64,000 bases of DNA from Cheiracanthium punctorium (lineage: Eukaryota > Arthropoda > Arachnida > Araneae > Cheiracanthiidae). Under the pieces are notes generated by a model. That model saw only the letters and a program-made list of their open reading frames with translations. It was not told the DNA's origin and searched no databases. Numbering within the stretch: position 1 is the stretch's first letter; every line of letters starts with the position of its first letter. A program made the position numbers and the translations under genes. This document shows positions 1 to 12,100 of this stretch, piece by piece. Location of the stretch: positions 248,001 to 312,000 of the forward strand of contig JAWZYV010010269.1 in assembly GCA_038373885.1 (NCBI GenBank), given 5' to 3'.

Positions 1-249
1 TACTTTATTTGGGTTGCTGCAAACTGTAATTTGGGTTGTTCAAAAAGCACAAATCTTTTTTGAAAGGTAAAAGAAAAAGGATTTTTTGTTTTGTTTTTCT
101 TTTTTACCCCTTTAAAAGAATCATATTTAAGGTGCATGAATTAGTGCCCTTAGCTCAATAATTGCAGTAATATGGGAGTTAGTTTGATTGATGTGTTCAT
201 TTGACAATAATAAGAAAGCGTGTGAGTGTGTAAATGTATTGACTTTGTT

Positions 250-3182
250 CAGTGGTGGGAAAAACTACTTTTTTTTTGTAGCGCGCTACAACTACCGCTA
301 CTTTTCGAAAAATGTAGTTAACTACAACTACAACTACTTTTTGACAAATGTAGTTAGCTACACTACTTTTGAAATATAGTCGCTACTTCGCTACTTTTAA
401 GAGACAAATTTTGCTAACAGATTCAATTTGCATTACATTCATATTTAAGGATATTTATATACTAATTAGAGAAAACTATCGATATCGAAAGCCTTGGTTT
501 TCTACTCGCGTCCAGCGTGATTAATGACCTCAGCGGGTGTCTCTCGCGTCCAAAGAACGCGTTTATTAAAAGGTGGTTTCCTTGTAGCGTTGAGCGCCGC
601 AGATTTGGTGGACGCACGAAAGACCCCGGGCACCTTTTCGCCTTTAATTAGAAAAAACTATTGCTCTAATAAACAACTACCAGGCGAGTATTTGAGCAGG
701 GGGAGGCGGGCCCCCTCCGAAAATGTAAAGCAATTATTAAAAAGGAGCTATTTTGAAACATTTCTTTTAACTTTAGAACAATAAAGTTTAAAATACCGAA
801 TCGTCCCCCTCCCCCCGAAATGGAAGCCTATATATACGCTACTGGCAACTACTGCTAATTATTGAAGTATTGCTGAAACTAATTAAGTTTTAATACCTCT
901 ATGATAAAAATAAATTGGGAAAGTGAGCTCTGAAAGCATGAGAAAAATCATGAGAACTAAAAAAGTTTTTAAAAATATAATAATAAAATGGATGTCTGAA
1001 CGGGAAAAAAAGGCCCGTTTTGAGACCCCTTTCATGTTGTACAAACATTCTAGTTTCTTGAGCACAAATCAAAATTAATGAGTATAAAAGCCTTTTTTCA
1101 TGACTTACCAAATTAGTGATTTATGACGAATGACCCCTGTGAACCATGTAATATTGTATAATTGTTTTAATTGAAAACATCACATATGATATGCATATTA
1201 TAAAATAATGAAAACAATTACTAATTAAATTCATGATATATCTATTTAAAACATTGCATTAAAAAAATCCTCTATATATGTTAAAGAAATTTTAAAAGTT
1301 ATTATCATCAACACAACTTTTTCTTTGTGTTAGGTATAAAAGAATTTTATAGAATTATATTGTTATTTTAAGGCTAAGAGAGAGATAAGTCTCTAAGGAT
1401 TTTACAAACTATTAATTATTAATAGAAATTCTCATATTTTCGTATTAAATTCTGAAAATTATTACACAAAAAACCTAATAATTTAAATATAATAGACACT
1501 TTAAAATTTTAACGAAAGAAAGAATTTCAACATATTCATGGAAGACTGCCATGCCTCTAGTATAAAATAAAAACCACATAAATTTATTCAAAAACATGTT
1601 TATTAAATTTTAACAAGAGCTGGATCTCAAAATTGTTATCCGCCAAACATGATCGTCGAAGAGAAAATGCGTCCGATGCAATTGAAAACAATCTTTGTAC
1701 AGATGCACTGGACGGCACGCCAGTGTTAGTTTTTTTGAAGGCTTCTTTCATATACGTGTACGAAAGCGAAGATAGGGGTTTAATTGGCTCTGACAAGAAC
1801 CTTGTAAGTTCTTCCTCGTAACTATTTCGAGTGCATGCGAAAGAGAAATTAAAAAAACCTGAAAAGTCATCATCCATGGGCTGATCCTCGATACTGATAT
1901 CTGAAGTTGTCGGAAACATATTCTGGAGGTATTCCTCCATCCATTTTTTTTGGCTTCGGTCTTCCTCTCCTCCTCAATCCAGAATAGTTTGAATCTGGGA
2001 TGGAAACAAGCTGAGAGAACAGTTTCTCTGTCCCACAGCAAATGACTAAATCTCGTTTCCACCTGACAACTGAAGATTTTGCGCCCCCTCCTATTTTTTA
2101 AAAATGCAACTAGGTAGCTTTCATATACCATTTAGCGCTCATATACCATTTTCTTTTCTTCATCATAATATTTAAAAAAATGCTAACTAATGGATATAAA
2201 TTTTCAATAACGCCTTTAATTTCTATTTTATTGATCTAGTCTTAGAAACCATTATCATTGTGTTAGAAAGAAGAACAGAAAATAAGTCTCGAAGCCTTTT
2301 TATTGTTACACAATTATGATATAGATAAAGGAAATTTAGCTTAATAAAAATTATTATTGCAGTATATATAAATTTAATATACAATAAATGGAGAGATTTG
2401 CGAGGCCTTTATTTTTCAGGGGCTCACGGGCCCACACGCCCGTGTGATAATGAGACTCTCGAGGCCCCATCAAAATAACCTCTGTTCAACTTTGGACCTC
2501 TCTTACCTTCCTTTTTTTTCCTCTTTATGGCAGATTGGTGATTCTACAAATAATACTGAGAACGATAAAAAGAAAAAAGATGCACAATGTCAGGCTTCCG
2601 CTTCAGGCAAAGCAAACCCCCTCGCCCCCCCCCTCGTGTTATGCGTGTGCGTGTGTCCCCTGGGAGGGGGGGGCGGGGGAGTGATTGGGTGTCTTTCAAG
2701 CATCAAGGCCGATTTCCAGTTGCGTCTTTTTCCGGACGCAGCGGGGTTTTTTTTTTAATGGTCAAGGCATTGTACAAGGGGGGATACAGTGCAGGGTCGA
2801 AGAATTTATTGACTTTTAATGACCACCGCCAAAGGATAACGCGTGAAACCACAAAAGCACGCCCACCGCTCAGTGGGGCACTTTTCTCCGCAGTGCGTCT
2901 TCAAGATTCTGAAAAATATATTGGGTTCCCATTATAGCGTACTGAAACGCACTAGTTATGCTTGGAGTCAGAAGAGAGAGAAATTGCACCACGGGATCAA
3001 TCGCCGGAAATGATGACACGGCAAAAGTAGCTTCCAAAATTCGCTACAAACTACTGTTTTTTTGTAGCGCGCTACACGCTACACTACTTTTTTAAAAAAG
3101 TAGCGCGCTACACTACAAACTACAAAAAAAAGTAGCGGCTACTGTAGTTTCGCTACAAGTAGCGCGCTACTCCCCAGCCCTG
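250..3182 (-). mobile_element. hAT-type DNA transposon, degraded, with exact 8-bp TSD
   Basis: The left end begins CAGTGGTGGG at 250. The right end, read on the minus strand from 3182, begins CAGGGCTGGGGAG. Both ends are followed by arrays of GTAGC/GCTAC motifs, including GTAGCGCGCTAC palindromes, over about 150 bp. The octamer ACTTTGTT lies directly outside both ends (242-249 and 3183-3190), which is the TSD length of the hAT superfamily. The interior holds a broken hAT transposase C-terminus on the minus strand near 1584-2131. The rest shows no long ORF, so this is a dead, internally decayed copy of 2.9 kb. Confidence 0.9.
1584..2131 (-). pseudogene. hAT transposase C-terminal remnant, frameshifted
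   Basis: This is the end of a hAT (DDE) transposase, the enzyme that would excise and insert the surrounding element. The 118-residue frame ending at 1584 carries the C-terminal dimerisation signature: PSSASVQRLFSIA followed by a basic stretch and a leucine-rich tail. An overlapping frame upstream (to 2131) contains a CFHPRFKL segment, like the conserved LDPRFK motif that precedes the dimerisation domain in this family. The two segments lie in different frames, so at least one frameshift separates them. No N-terminal zinc finger or complete catalytic core is readable upstream. The family call rests on these two motifs and on the 8-bp TSD of the host element. Confidence 0.75.
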
Positions 3183-3190
3183 ACTTTGTT

Positions 3191-4331
3191 GTGTTTCTGC
3201 TAAATGTTTTCAATTTAAATTAATTTTGAACATTGTTCTGCTGTGTTATGGTAAACTTACACGAGGGATATCTGCCTCAACTGGAGGACTTTTTAAGGGT
3301 AAACTGTTTTCTATTGCTGAAAATATTTTCAAATGGGTCATATCGGAATTTTATTTAACTTTTTTTTGAAAGGGCAGTTGCCCCCCCCCCCTTCCTGCTC
3401 CTAGTTAGTTATGCTATGATAATATTTAATCTTTAGCTTATGTAGATTTTATACTTGACATTAATGATCCAAACTAATGTGGACACAATAATATACTATG
3501 TAAGGGCGTATATATATGCATCTAAATAGGATTAAAATAAAATATTTGAAATGATAATTTTTTACAATCTAATTCAAATCTTTTTTCAAAAAATAATGAA
3601 TTTTATATTTTGCTATTATATATGGGCATGCATCTAGGGGAGGTCAGATGGGGCACATGCCCCCCCCCCAGCCATGCCTCATTTGCCAAAAATTAAGGTT
3701 TGTACTGTGTGAACTAAACTTTAGTTGTGGCACTGATTATATGTATTTTTGTTTTTATGTGATTAGCTTACTTTAAAAAACAAGAAATTGAAAGTCTTTA
3801 TTTTCTTTGGGAGTGTTTCTTTTCACTTATGTTGAAATGGATTCTCACTGGGTCTTTTTATTTTTATAGGTCAACTCTTAAAAGTTGATTTTTTATTTAA
3901 AAAAATACCAGGCCCCTTGTAAAATGTATTGCATAAAAAGTAATTGCTTATCATTAAAACCCTTTAGTATGGTGCAATAGTTTAAAATAACCAGTTACAA
4001 TGAAAATTGTATGAGTGGTGCAGATTTTTAGCCTATCTATGTAATTTGCTCTGAAAAGGGCCTTTTGCTGCTTTGAAAAAGCTCACTCTCTGAATCGGAC
4101 ATCGGGAATAGAGCAACGAGGTGCGAGAAACAAGTAGCAACAGCTAGCAAAGCGAAATGCAGAATGAGCGAGAAGTTTCCCCTCTATCCTCTTCCGTTCC
4201 CACCCACCTTTGACATCATGCGCGACACAGAATGCGCACTGGGAAGGGAAGAGATGAGAAGCAGGATTCTTTCCACTATCTAGACGCTTGTGTCCACTTA
4301 GCATTTAGCCATCCCAGAATTCTGTGCGATA
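3191..4331. other. Intergenic AT-rich stretch without recognisable gene
   Basis: No coding signature was seen. It contains two C-runs (about 3380 and 3661) of the kind found in local MITE fragments, and a GC-richer patch at 4080-4320 with an open minus frame of 73 codons that has no recognisable motif. Confidence 0.5.
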
Positions 4332-4348
4332 ATCTACTGCATAGATAT

Positions 4349-5194
4349 CATAGATATAGGAATAACTAGATCACGCATCCGTATACTAGTAAGAGGTTTT
4401 TCTTGTTGCCAAATATCTTCGGTGGCATCGCCCATGATAGTGGCAGAAAGAAGTGTCTTGATCATGGTTTATGGTTATTTTCGCCACTAGTCCAGCATCT
4501 TATTTATTTATTTATTTTTAATTAACTTTAAGCATTATCATGCCCAAGTCGTGCTGTGCGTATAATTGCACCAACAGGTCTAAGAAAGGATCTGGAATAT
4601 CTTTTCACTAATAAATGCTTGAAATTGGGGTATTGAAAATCAAATACCAATTGATGTTCAATAACAGTAGTATTTTTAAATTTCCTATTTACCTATGCTT
4701 TTCGTTCACTTTGTAAAGTAATTGAAGGAGATATTACACATCCTTCTTGAATTAAAGTAAACATTGCTTGATTCATGTTTCTATATAAATATAATCCTAA
4801 AACATTTGACCGTACGATATATATATATATATCTATATATATATACTTATTTTTAAATTGCATACTTGGCACTTAAACTATAAAAAATGAGATAAATAAA
4901 GCATCGTAATTTACTTTTTACGAATAATTATTAATCATATTTTACAGGAAATGATTAATTTTTCTATCATTTTTCAAAAATAACTCTTGAATTGGGGATA
5001 TTGAATTTATCTTATTTATTCTAACTAGATTTTCCACATTTGAGCATTTTTTAACGACTTTTAAAATTACTAGTTTTAATATTAAATTCACTTTTTTTAG
5101 TTCAACGTGATTGTTTGTTTAAGTCTTTATTTATGTTTCTTTATACTTTTGTTTAAGTAAGCTTTAAGTTAGTGTTTTATGGTAAGTATTTTAA

Positions 5195-5225
<31 letters not shown>

Positions 5226-6610
5226 AAGCATATCAGCTCTGTAGTGTTGTATCAAATCCACAGTTCCAAATCCCATAATTTGCATCAGCAAAAATTGTTT
5301 TCAAGTATATATACAATTGGGGAATTTTTTTTTATAAAACCTGAATTATCAAGGATATTTTTTTCTTAATTCTTGTAGCCACCATGCTTTTCAAAATTAT
5401 AAAAGTGTCGTTGATATTTTTTAGGACTGAATTAAACAAACATCTTTAACAATGTATTTTAATGTACAATAAGCAAATGAAGTAAAATGTCAGACTGCGG
5501 ACTCTTGAGTACATATTGAAATGGTTATTGGCACCTGAGGCAATCCATAATTTTGCCATCCCTCTCATTCTTTCATTCAGAGTTTTGACATTGGAATTTG
5601 TTAATGTTGCTTTCGTATTTTAGTTTTTAGCTTTGATTTTTTTAAAAGTATCAGGAAGAATACCTAAAAATATGCTATACATAGTAAGCCTTCTTCGAAC
5701 ATGTACTGTTATTAAATTGAGAGTTAACAAGATTTTTAAAAATATTTTAGTACGGCTTCAACTTGGTGGAGAATTATCTCGCTTGAATTCCAGCATAAAA
5801 TAATGCTTTATTCCTTATATTTATCCCTACTTTATTTCTTTACTGCAAATTTGATATTGAAATTACAATAAAATATTGTTCCAATGAACTTTACAAATAT
5901 TTCAGATAAACAAAAATTTAGTATGAGATCATGATTTACCTACTATTACAATTTTAAGCTATGTTTGTCAGAAAAGGATGTAAAAATAATGAACTTTTGT
6001 GTATTTGGGATTCTGAGAAATAAACATGTGTGTTTCTCTGTAGGAAACAGGGAGACGCATGAAATAAATATGTATTAAATGCATGCATTTTCACATATCT
6101 TCTCCCATCAAGCTTTTTGAAAAAATATTTCTTCAAATTTAGTCGAGAGTATGGTAAAATTAAAGAATAGAGAATGTTTTTATTCAAAACAATGAGCCTT
6201 GGTATATTTTAAACAAAGAATAATAATCTATTGAAAATATATTAACTGTATTAAAATAATCTATATTTACTATGTTAGTTATGAGAAATGTGTGAAAAAC
6301 ATCCACCCCAGAAAAAAAAATGGGGGTGGGTATTTAAAATATCCTAAATATTAATATTAGCTAAACATGTTTTTACCTGTACAAAGTTGTGGATGTACAT
6401 AAGCGAAAATGCACTGTTCTAGAAAGGCAATTTTTAGAAAACTGGTGTTTACATTTAGGGTTCCAAGTTTATTACATTGTAATATTTTTAGAATGTAACA
6501 TTATAACTTTTTGGAAATCGGTTCCTTTTTAAGATATAAAGGACGTGTAAAAATCACGTTTTGGACTCTCACTTCAAAAGGGATAAAATTTCCTAAGTAT
6601 AGCCTTTTTG

Positions 6611-6642
<32 letters not shown>

Positions 6643-7204
6643 AAGAAGGCGTATTTGAATCTCAAGAACGTTAGAAATACATTTATGAGGGAAAGAAAGA
6701 TCCAAACTCAATCACCAAACTATGCCACAATATTATGATTTTCTTAAAATGTAACAAGAAGCACAACCCCCCCCCCCTTGATATGAACATAGTTTTCTCT
6801 TACGAGATCTATGACACCTCGGTCTTTTACCCTAGTACTTCGAATACACAATTGATACTTAATTTCAGTTCACATCTTTGTTCAGAAAAAGTTTTTGTTT
6901 TCCTTGTGTGCAAAAATAAACATTTTATCGATTATTTTAATGTGTTACATTTTTAGACCATCTAACAGCAAAAATAAACTAAAAATAGCTAGCAAAATAT
7001 CATAACAAAATGTTTTTTCTTTGAATTTGGTTCTCAACGAATCATTAATTCTGTATTTAAATGTAAATTAATGCTGTTGCATAGCAGTCGTAAGCAGCGA
7101 CGTTTTCGTCTTTCTGCCACTATCGTGTCGTCTGCTCCGGAAGTGCACTGGCAACAAGTTTCCTCCCCTTGTGCGCAATCTAGTTCACTATTCCTATATC
7201 TATG
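4349..7204 (+). mobile_element. P-type (THAP) DNA transposon, copy A
   Basis: The ends are imperfect inverted repeats of about 100 bp. The left starts CATAGATATAGGAATAACTAG, and the right end read on the minus strand starts CATAGATATAGGAATAGTG; both later contain TTGTTGCCA and GATAGTGGCAGAAAGA. A short THAP-like reading frame lies 190 bp inside the left end. The remaining 2.6 kb is AT-rich with no transposase, so the copy is non-autonomous. It differs from copy B mainly in low-complexity tracts (a T-run of about 26 at 5196, a shorter TA tract at 4817, an A-run at 6615). Superfamily assignment rests on THAP, terminal CA and the 8-bp TSD of the composite. Kolobok elements also carry THAP domains but use TTAA targets. 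Confidence 0.7.
4540..4611 (+). pseudogene. THAP zinc-finger 5' exon remnant (copy A)
   Basis: The frame encodes MPKSCCAYNCTNRS...SFH and then stops. The start MPxxCxAxxCxNR matches the opening of the C2CH THAP DNA-binding domain, which P-type transposases use to bind their ends. Both N-terminal cysteine ligands (C5, C10) are present. The frame stops after 23 residues, where the domain would continue with its basic-aromatic segment and the distal CH ligands, so this is a truncated exon and not a functional domain. Confidence 0.65.
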
Positions 7205-7760
7205 CCCTGGACAGACATTTGCGAAAGAGACTGCCGGCCTCAGCGATAAGCGCGCGTTTGCGCTTCCCGTCGCGAAAGGGTTATCCGACAGTAGTAGAGT
7301 AAAAACAAATTTTTGTATTTGTAAACTGGCGTTTTTAAACTTTCAAACAGCGTGCGAGAATCTCGCGCAGGTGGTGAATATTTTGCAGCGCGAGAATACC
7401 TCGCGCTGTAATATTTTTTGCGCGAGATTTAACCCATTTATGCCTAGCGTCCCTTTTTTGGGACGGCATTTTCGCTATTAGTCGAAAATGTTATTTATAT
7501 TTCCTAGCCTCTATTCATGAGTATTGAGCCTCAACTCTACAAAATATTTTAACATGACCAAGTAGGATGTTGATATTTCGATTTTTATGCATGATGATTT
7601 TAAAAGAAATCATCCCCTGTTCAAGAAGTTGACATCAGAAATTTATCTATTATTTCTGTTATCAGTAAAAGTCGAAGAAAGTCGCAAAAATATCCAGGCA
7701 CAAATGGGTTAAGAAATTTATGCGAGATTCTCGCGGTCTCGCACTCTAGCGGGAACCCTG
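7205..7760. other. CG-rich block with CGCGAGA inverted motifs, split by a MITE
   Basis: The region is locally rich in CpG in an AT-rich setting. It repeats GCGAGA/TCTCGC words, including the short hairpin CAGCGCGA...TCGCGCTG (about 7387-7409) and GCGAGAATCTCGC (about 7353-7365). Similar words (GCGAGATTCTCGCGGTCTCGC) resume right of the MITE at 7722. No gene or family recognised. A 136-codon open frame across 7071-7481 runs through both the A terminus and the MITE, so it is not a gene. Confidence 0.5.
7433..7708 (+). mobile_element. piggyBac-type MITE with TTAA target duplication
   Basis: The element begins CCCATTTATGCCTAG and ends CCAGGCACAAATGGG, so the ends are inverted repeats starting CCCATTT. 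TTAA lies on both sides (7429-7432 and 7709-7712), the hallmark piggyBac target. It is 276 bp with no coding capacity. A second copy in opposite orientation sits at 20777-21002. Confidence 0.85.
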
Positions 7761-8026
7761 TTTACAGTTCAGGTCATTTTTAAGTGAAATGCGTGTTTGT
7801 TAAGCGAATCGTGAGAGCAATATTCGGTTAAGGGATGAGTTAAAGGAAAAACGTAAAGTTTTCGGATTGAAATGTTTACTTTCTGCATCGTATTTGTGAG
7901 TCTCTTTTCCCATTATTTCAAGGAACGTTTCTGGATTTTTTACACTGAAATAAGGAATTAAAGCACTAATTACATATTGAAAACTGAAAGTATTAGTTGT
8001 TAAAATATTATATTGTATTGTGTGTA

Positions 8027-8250
8027 TTAAGGCAAATCTGCGAGAGAGGTATCAGTCTAGGATGGTGGGTGTCTTGGTCAGAGGATTTTCTGAGGAGTTC
8101 TAACGCTTATTCGGGTTACATCTGGAGAAAAACAACGAAAACTCCAGAGCGTTAGATCGTCAGCCGCGCGACGGGCCCAAATCCGGGTCCTTCACACTTC
8201 GGCTGTCTACCATTCTGAGTGTCTTATCCACTAGGCCATGGTTGGCCTAC
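8027..8250 (-). mobile_element. tRNA-derived SINE
   Basis: Read on the minus strand the head contains TGGCCTAGTGGATAAGACAC, which fits a Pol III A box (TRGYNNANNGG), followed about 40 bases later by a GGATTTGGGCC B-box-like segment. The body contains CTCCAGATGTAACCCGAAT and CTCTGACCAAGACACCCA, which recur in partial copies at 50120, 50262, 50880/51894, 53092 and 53440. This is the most complete copy in the window. Confidence 0.7.
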
Positions 8251-8954
8251 TAAAGTATTAATTTAGATTATGATTCAATGTTGTGAAGAAGGAAAGAGAC
8301 AAAGAGCACCAAAGAAAATATTGTTCAAGAGCACGTTCTGCACTAGTAGCAATCCAGGAACTATGAACAAAGTTCCTGTCTTTTTGAACAGAAATTTATA
8401 TATAATATTTTTTTTTTCATTTTGAGAACCGAATTTTGAGGCCCCTTAGATTTGTGAAGCCCGAGGCGAGCGCCTCATGCGCCTATGGGAAATCCGCCAC
8501 TGGTCCGACTGCATTAAGAAATGCTTCTATCGCCATCCGCTAAGTCATGATGTCATTCATTGAACATAGCGCATAATGTATAGGAATTGTTTTTCTGTAA
8601 AATAAAACTATAAATTCCACACGTACTATTTTCAATAGCACATTTGTTTCACTATATAACAATAGCATGCACAAATTAAGTAGTATTCGACGAATGTTTA
8701 CGAATAGCATGCCCAAATTAAGTAGTATTCGACGAATGTTTACGGGAGTTAGAGTACGAATGAACAGAAAGACATATACAAACTGATCAATAATCATTTT
8801 TCTACTAACTTTGTTGAAAGGTGTTAAAAAGTACCAGAATCTAGTAAACAGCTCTGAACAAATAGATAACTACCTGCAAGTGACAGGGAAATGAGCAGTG
8901 AATCAAATAAGCGCATTTTGGCATATTTACAGTTACATTCAAAGCTGTTTTCCA
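8251..8954. other. No gene; hAT-like right end and a short tandem duplication
   Basis: An end resembling hAT MITEs (AATCCGCCACTG) lies at about 8491-8502, without a left partner that I could find. The 38 bp after it (TCCGACTGCATTAAGAAATG...) match sequence inside the large repeat at 9477 and 13390. No coding signature. Confidence 0.45.
8661..8744. repeat. Two-copy 42-bp tandem repeat
   Basis: A 42-bp unit starting AATAGCATGC(A/C)CAAATTAAG is present twice, back to back, with one visible difference. Confidence 0.9.
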
Positions 8955-9171
8955 ATATATTTGTTTTATTTAGTCACTGGCTGCAGTACCCATCGTTTAC
9001 AGATTAGTATGTAATGCAAATTCCCAATAAGCCCGAATTTTCGTCTGCATTGTAGGAGTATAAAAAATGGAATTAATATATTGGCAATAGTATACACAGC
9101 AAAATTATAACTTTTGTCTATTGCTAAAAGATAACAATCTGGAAAGTAGCAATGTGATAGACCTAGCTTCC
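8955..9171 (-). mobile_element. Helitron 3'-region fragment
   Basis: The stretch CACTGGCTGCAGTACCCATC... and then GCATTGTAGGAGTATA, TTGGCAATAGTA and AAAATTATAACTT follow the same order as the left part of the Helitron at 60856 (CTAGCTGAAGTACCCGTC, GCATTGTAGGAGTACA, GAAGTTATAATTTTCA). The terminal CTAG is degraded here. It ends where the large tandem repeat begins. A matching 155-bp-type monomer sits just beyond that repeat at 12760, so an older Helitron may have been interrupted. Confidence 0.5.
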
Positions 9172-12100
9172 TGTTCTATTTATCAAGAAACTGTCATCAA
9201 GACAGGCATGCAATAACTAAGGCTCGCATTCACTCGTCCAGAGATTTGTGGACGGATTTGCGGTTCATCGCGCGCAGCTACACGCGGAGGGCTGCTTTGC
9301 GAGACCCGCCCTCGTTTGCGATTGTGTCAAGCGCAGCGGCTGAGTACAGTTACTTCAATTCAGAAGTAGGAAATTCATGTTTCTTTTGGAACAAAGGTTT
9401 TTAATTCGTAAAAAAAGTGTATTCACTTTTCCCCCTCCCTCTTCGCTTAAAAATTCCCTTTCCGATTTTTCTCCAAGTCCGATTGCATTAAGAAATGTTT
9501 CTATCGCCAGCCGCTTGTATCCACGCCCACGGTATATTCATGCTTGATACGAAGCGACAAGAAAGGGAGTGTTGCCAGTTAAGAGGATTTGAAGCTAGCG
9601 ACATTTCATTGCTTTGAAATCCCCAAAGCCGTGCCTGCTCCTTGTAAAATTCCCCACAGCCTGTTTTAACTTACAGAAATCTTCGGCATACAGGGCGGGT
9701 ACAATAATCCGACATGTTTCCTTTGGCTACGCCCCTGCTGATTATGTAGTCTTTATGAAACTCGTTTATAAATGGCAAATTTTAATTAAAACTCGTTATT
9801 ATATTATGAACAATCGTTAATCCACAAAATAATCCGAATTTATTACATTCCCCTGTACGAATCGGCAGTTATATAAATAAACCGGTAAATTTCATAAATA
9901 TTCAGTAATTTACCTCACTTACCTAGTTCAGTCGTGTATATAAATAATCACCGGTAGTTATACATAATCACTAGCTTATTACCTTTGTCTAAGATAAAGG
10001 ATGTATTTAAGGGGAGGGTCGAAAGGATCCAAACCCTCCCCCAAATTTAAATTTTGATTATAACGATGACGTATTTATATAAAAAAAAAAAATTCTGCCT
10101 TTTCTACCGTTTGGAACCCCTGTGATTTTTTTTCTGGATACATCCTTGCATAACACACACATATATATATATATATACGTATTTATACAATATTCCCCAC
10201 GTTCTGTTTTAACTTACAGAAACAGAAATCTTCGACTTAGAGGGTGGGTACTACAAGTCGATATTCCTCCTTTATACACGCCGCTGCTGATTGTGTACAG
10301 TCTAATTAAACTAGTTTATATATTGGAATTTTTAATTCAAAACTTGTTTCTCAATGATGAATATTCGTTACTCCACAATATAATCCGAATTTTTTTCATT
10401 CCCTATTGCGAGTCGAGAATTACACAAATAAACCGATAAATATCATATATATTCAAACGATTTATTGAATTTACCAGTTTATTACATTTACCGTAGCATA
10501 TGCTTGTACAAATTTATCTGACATTCCCTGCATTCCTTTTCATTTTATTTTAACCCATAGATATCTTGGGATTAGAGGGAGGGTACTATGATCCGATATT
10601 CCTTCTTTGGCCACACCCCTGCTGATTAGGTGCATTCTCTAATGAAACTACTTTATCAACAGAAAATTACAGTCAAACCTTGTTTGTCAATGATGAAACA
10701 TCGTTACTCGAGAAAAAAATTCCAATTGTTACATCCCCCCCAATGCGGCTCGGGAATTATATAAATAAACCGGTAAATTTATGAATATTCAATTATTTAT
10801 ATCTGCGTAGTTTAGTGATGGTAACGATCTAGTTGGTGATTATACATTATAATCAGTTTATTACAGTTACAGTAACATACGCATGTTTGTATTTATCTGT
10901 AATCCCCGCCCCCTACCGACACACAAATGTTCCGTTTTAACCTACAGAAAACGTCCGGTTAGAGGGCGGATACTGAAATCCATATTCCTCCTTTGTTTAC
11001 GCCCCAGTTGATTATATACAGCTTGAAATGAAAATAGTTTTAAAATTGCATATTTTAATCAAAACGTATTTTTAAATAATGAACATTCGTAAACTTTCTT
11101 TTAAAAATTGCAGAGGAATTTTCTTTTCAAATCCATGAATTTTAGATTTCAAATATTTTTGTGAATATTCAATGTTATTTATGAGATATTAGAAAAATTC
11201 ATGCCACTAGTTTCAAAAAGTTTGTATTTTAAATCGTTTAGTTATTAAAAAGAAAATCGAAATTTAAGAACATAATCTTAAGCATATTAATTGGTAACAA
11301 ACTGCATTTTTTTAAGATATCACTTTTCGAGCCAGCATCTCTGCTAAAAATGTGCAGTGTATGAAACTGCCCCAAAAATACTTGTTTTGAGAAAATTATC
11401 TATGTATTTTATTTATTTATTTTGCTTTTATTTTATTATCATTATTATTATTTTGCTTATTTATATAGGTCAAGCGATAAATATTTCAAAACCGTTTTGT
11501 TTTTTATTTATATATTTTTATTTATTTATATATTTTTATGTTTCATTGATTCATTTTGATTTATTTATTAGTATTATTTTGCTTACTTTAAAAGTCAAAT
11601 GATTAGGATTTCAAAACCATTTTATTTTTGTTTTTACAATACTAGAAGGAATAATGAAGCGGAAGTGAAGCATTTTGTACAGTATTACAATATTTTAACG
11701 TGTTTCTGAAAAAGTGTGCATATCGGAAGTTCCATACCGTAAACATCATTCCTCATAACGATTTTAAGATATTGACTAGGAATACAGTTGAATCACTGGG
11801 CAATTACGTAATATTAAGGTAGGGAAAGAAACATTACAGGCCCCATTTGCAAAATCGCGTAGAATCTCCAAAATGTCGCCATACTTGGCAAAATTTGGGG
11901 CCGAAAATATGTCCCCAAAAGTGAGTTAAGTTCTCGCACCAATATTTCCGGATATTTCTAGAAAATCCGATGTTAACCAATGGTAACACAAAAAACTCCG
12001 GGTTCTAATTAAACGATTTTGTTGCAACAAAATGCAAAATTTAATTATTTGATGGGTGTTCTGTTTGTAGGTCCAGAAAAACGATCATTTTATGCCTTGT

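Noticed and set aside
4083..4304. 73-codon minus-strand frame in a GC-richer patch
   Set aside because: No motif, no splice context, and no second copy for comparison.
5954..6956. Open frames of 73-77 codons repeated at 19265-20253
   Set aside because: They are conserved only because copies A and B of the P-type element are near-identical; composition is AT-driven and no motif is present.
7071..7481. 136-codon open frame
   Set aside because: It runs across the right terminus of the P-type element and into a piggyBac-type MITE, so it cannot be one gene.
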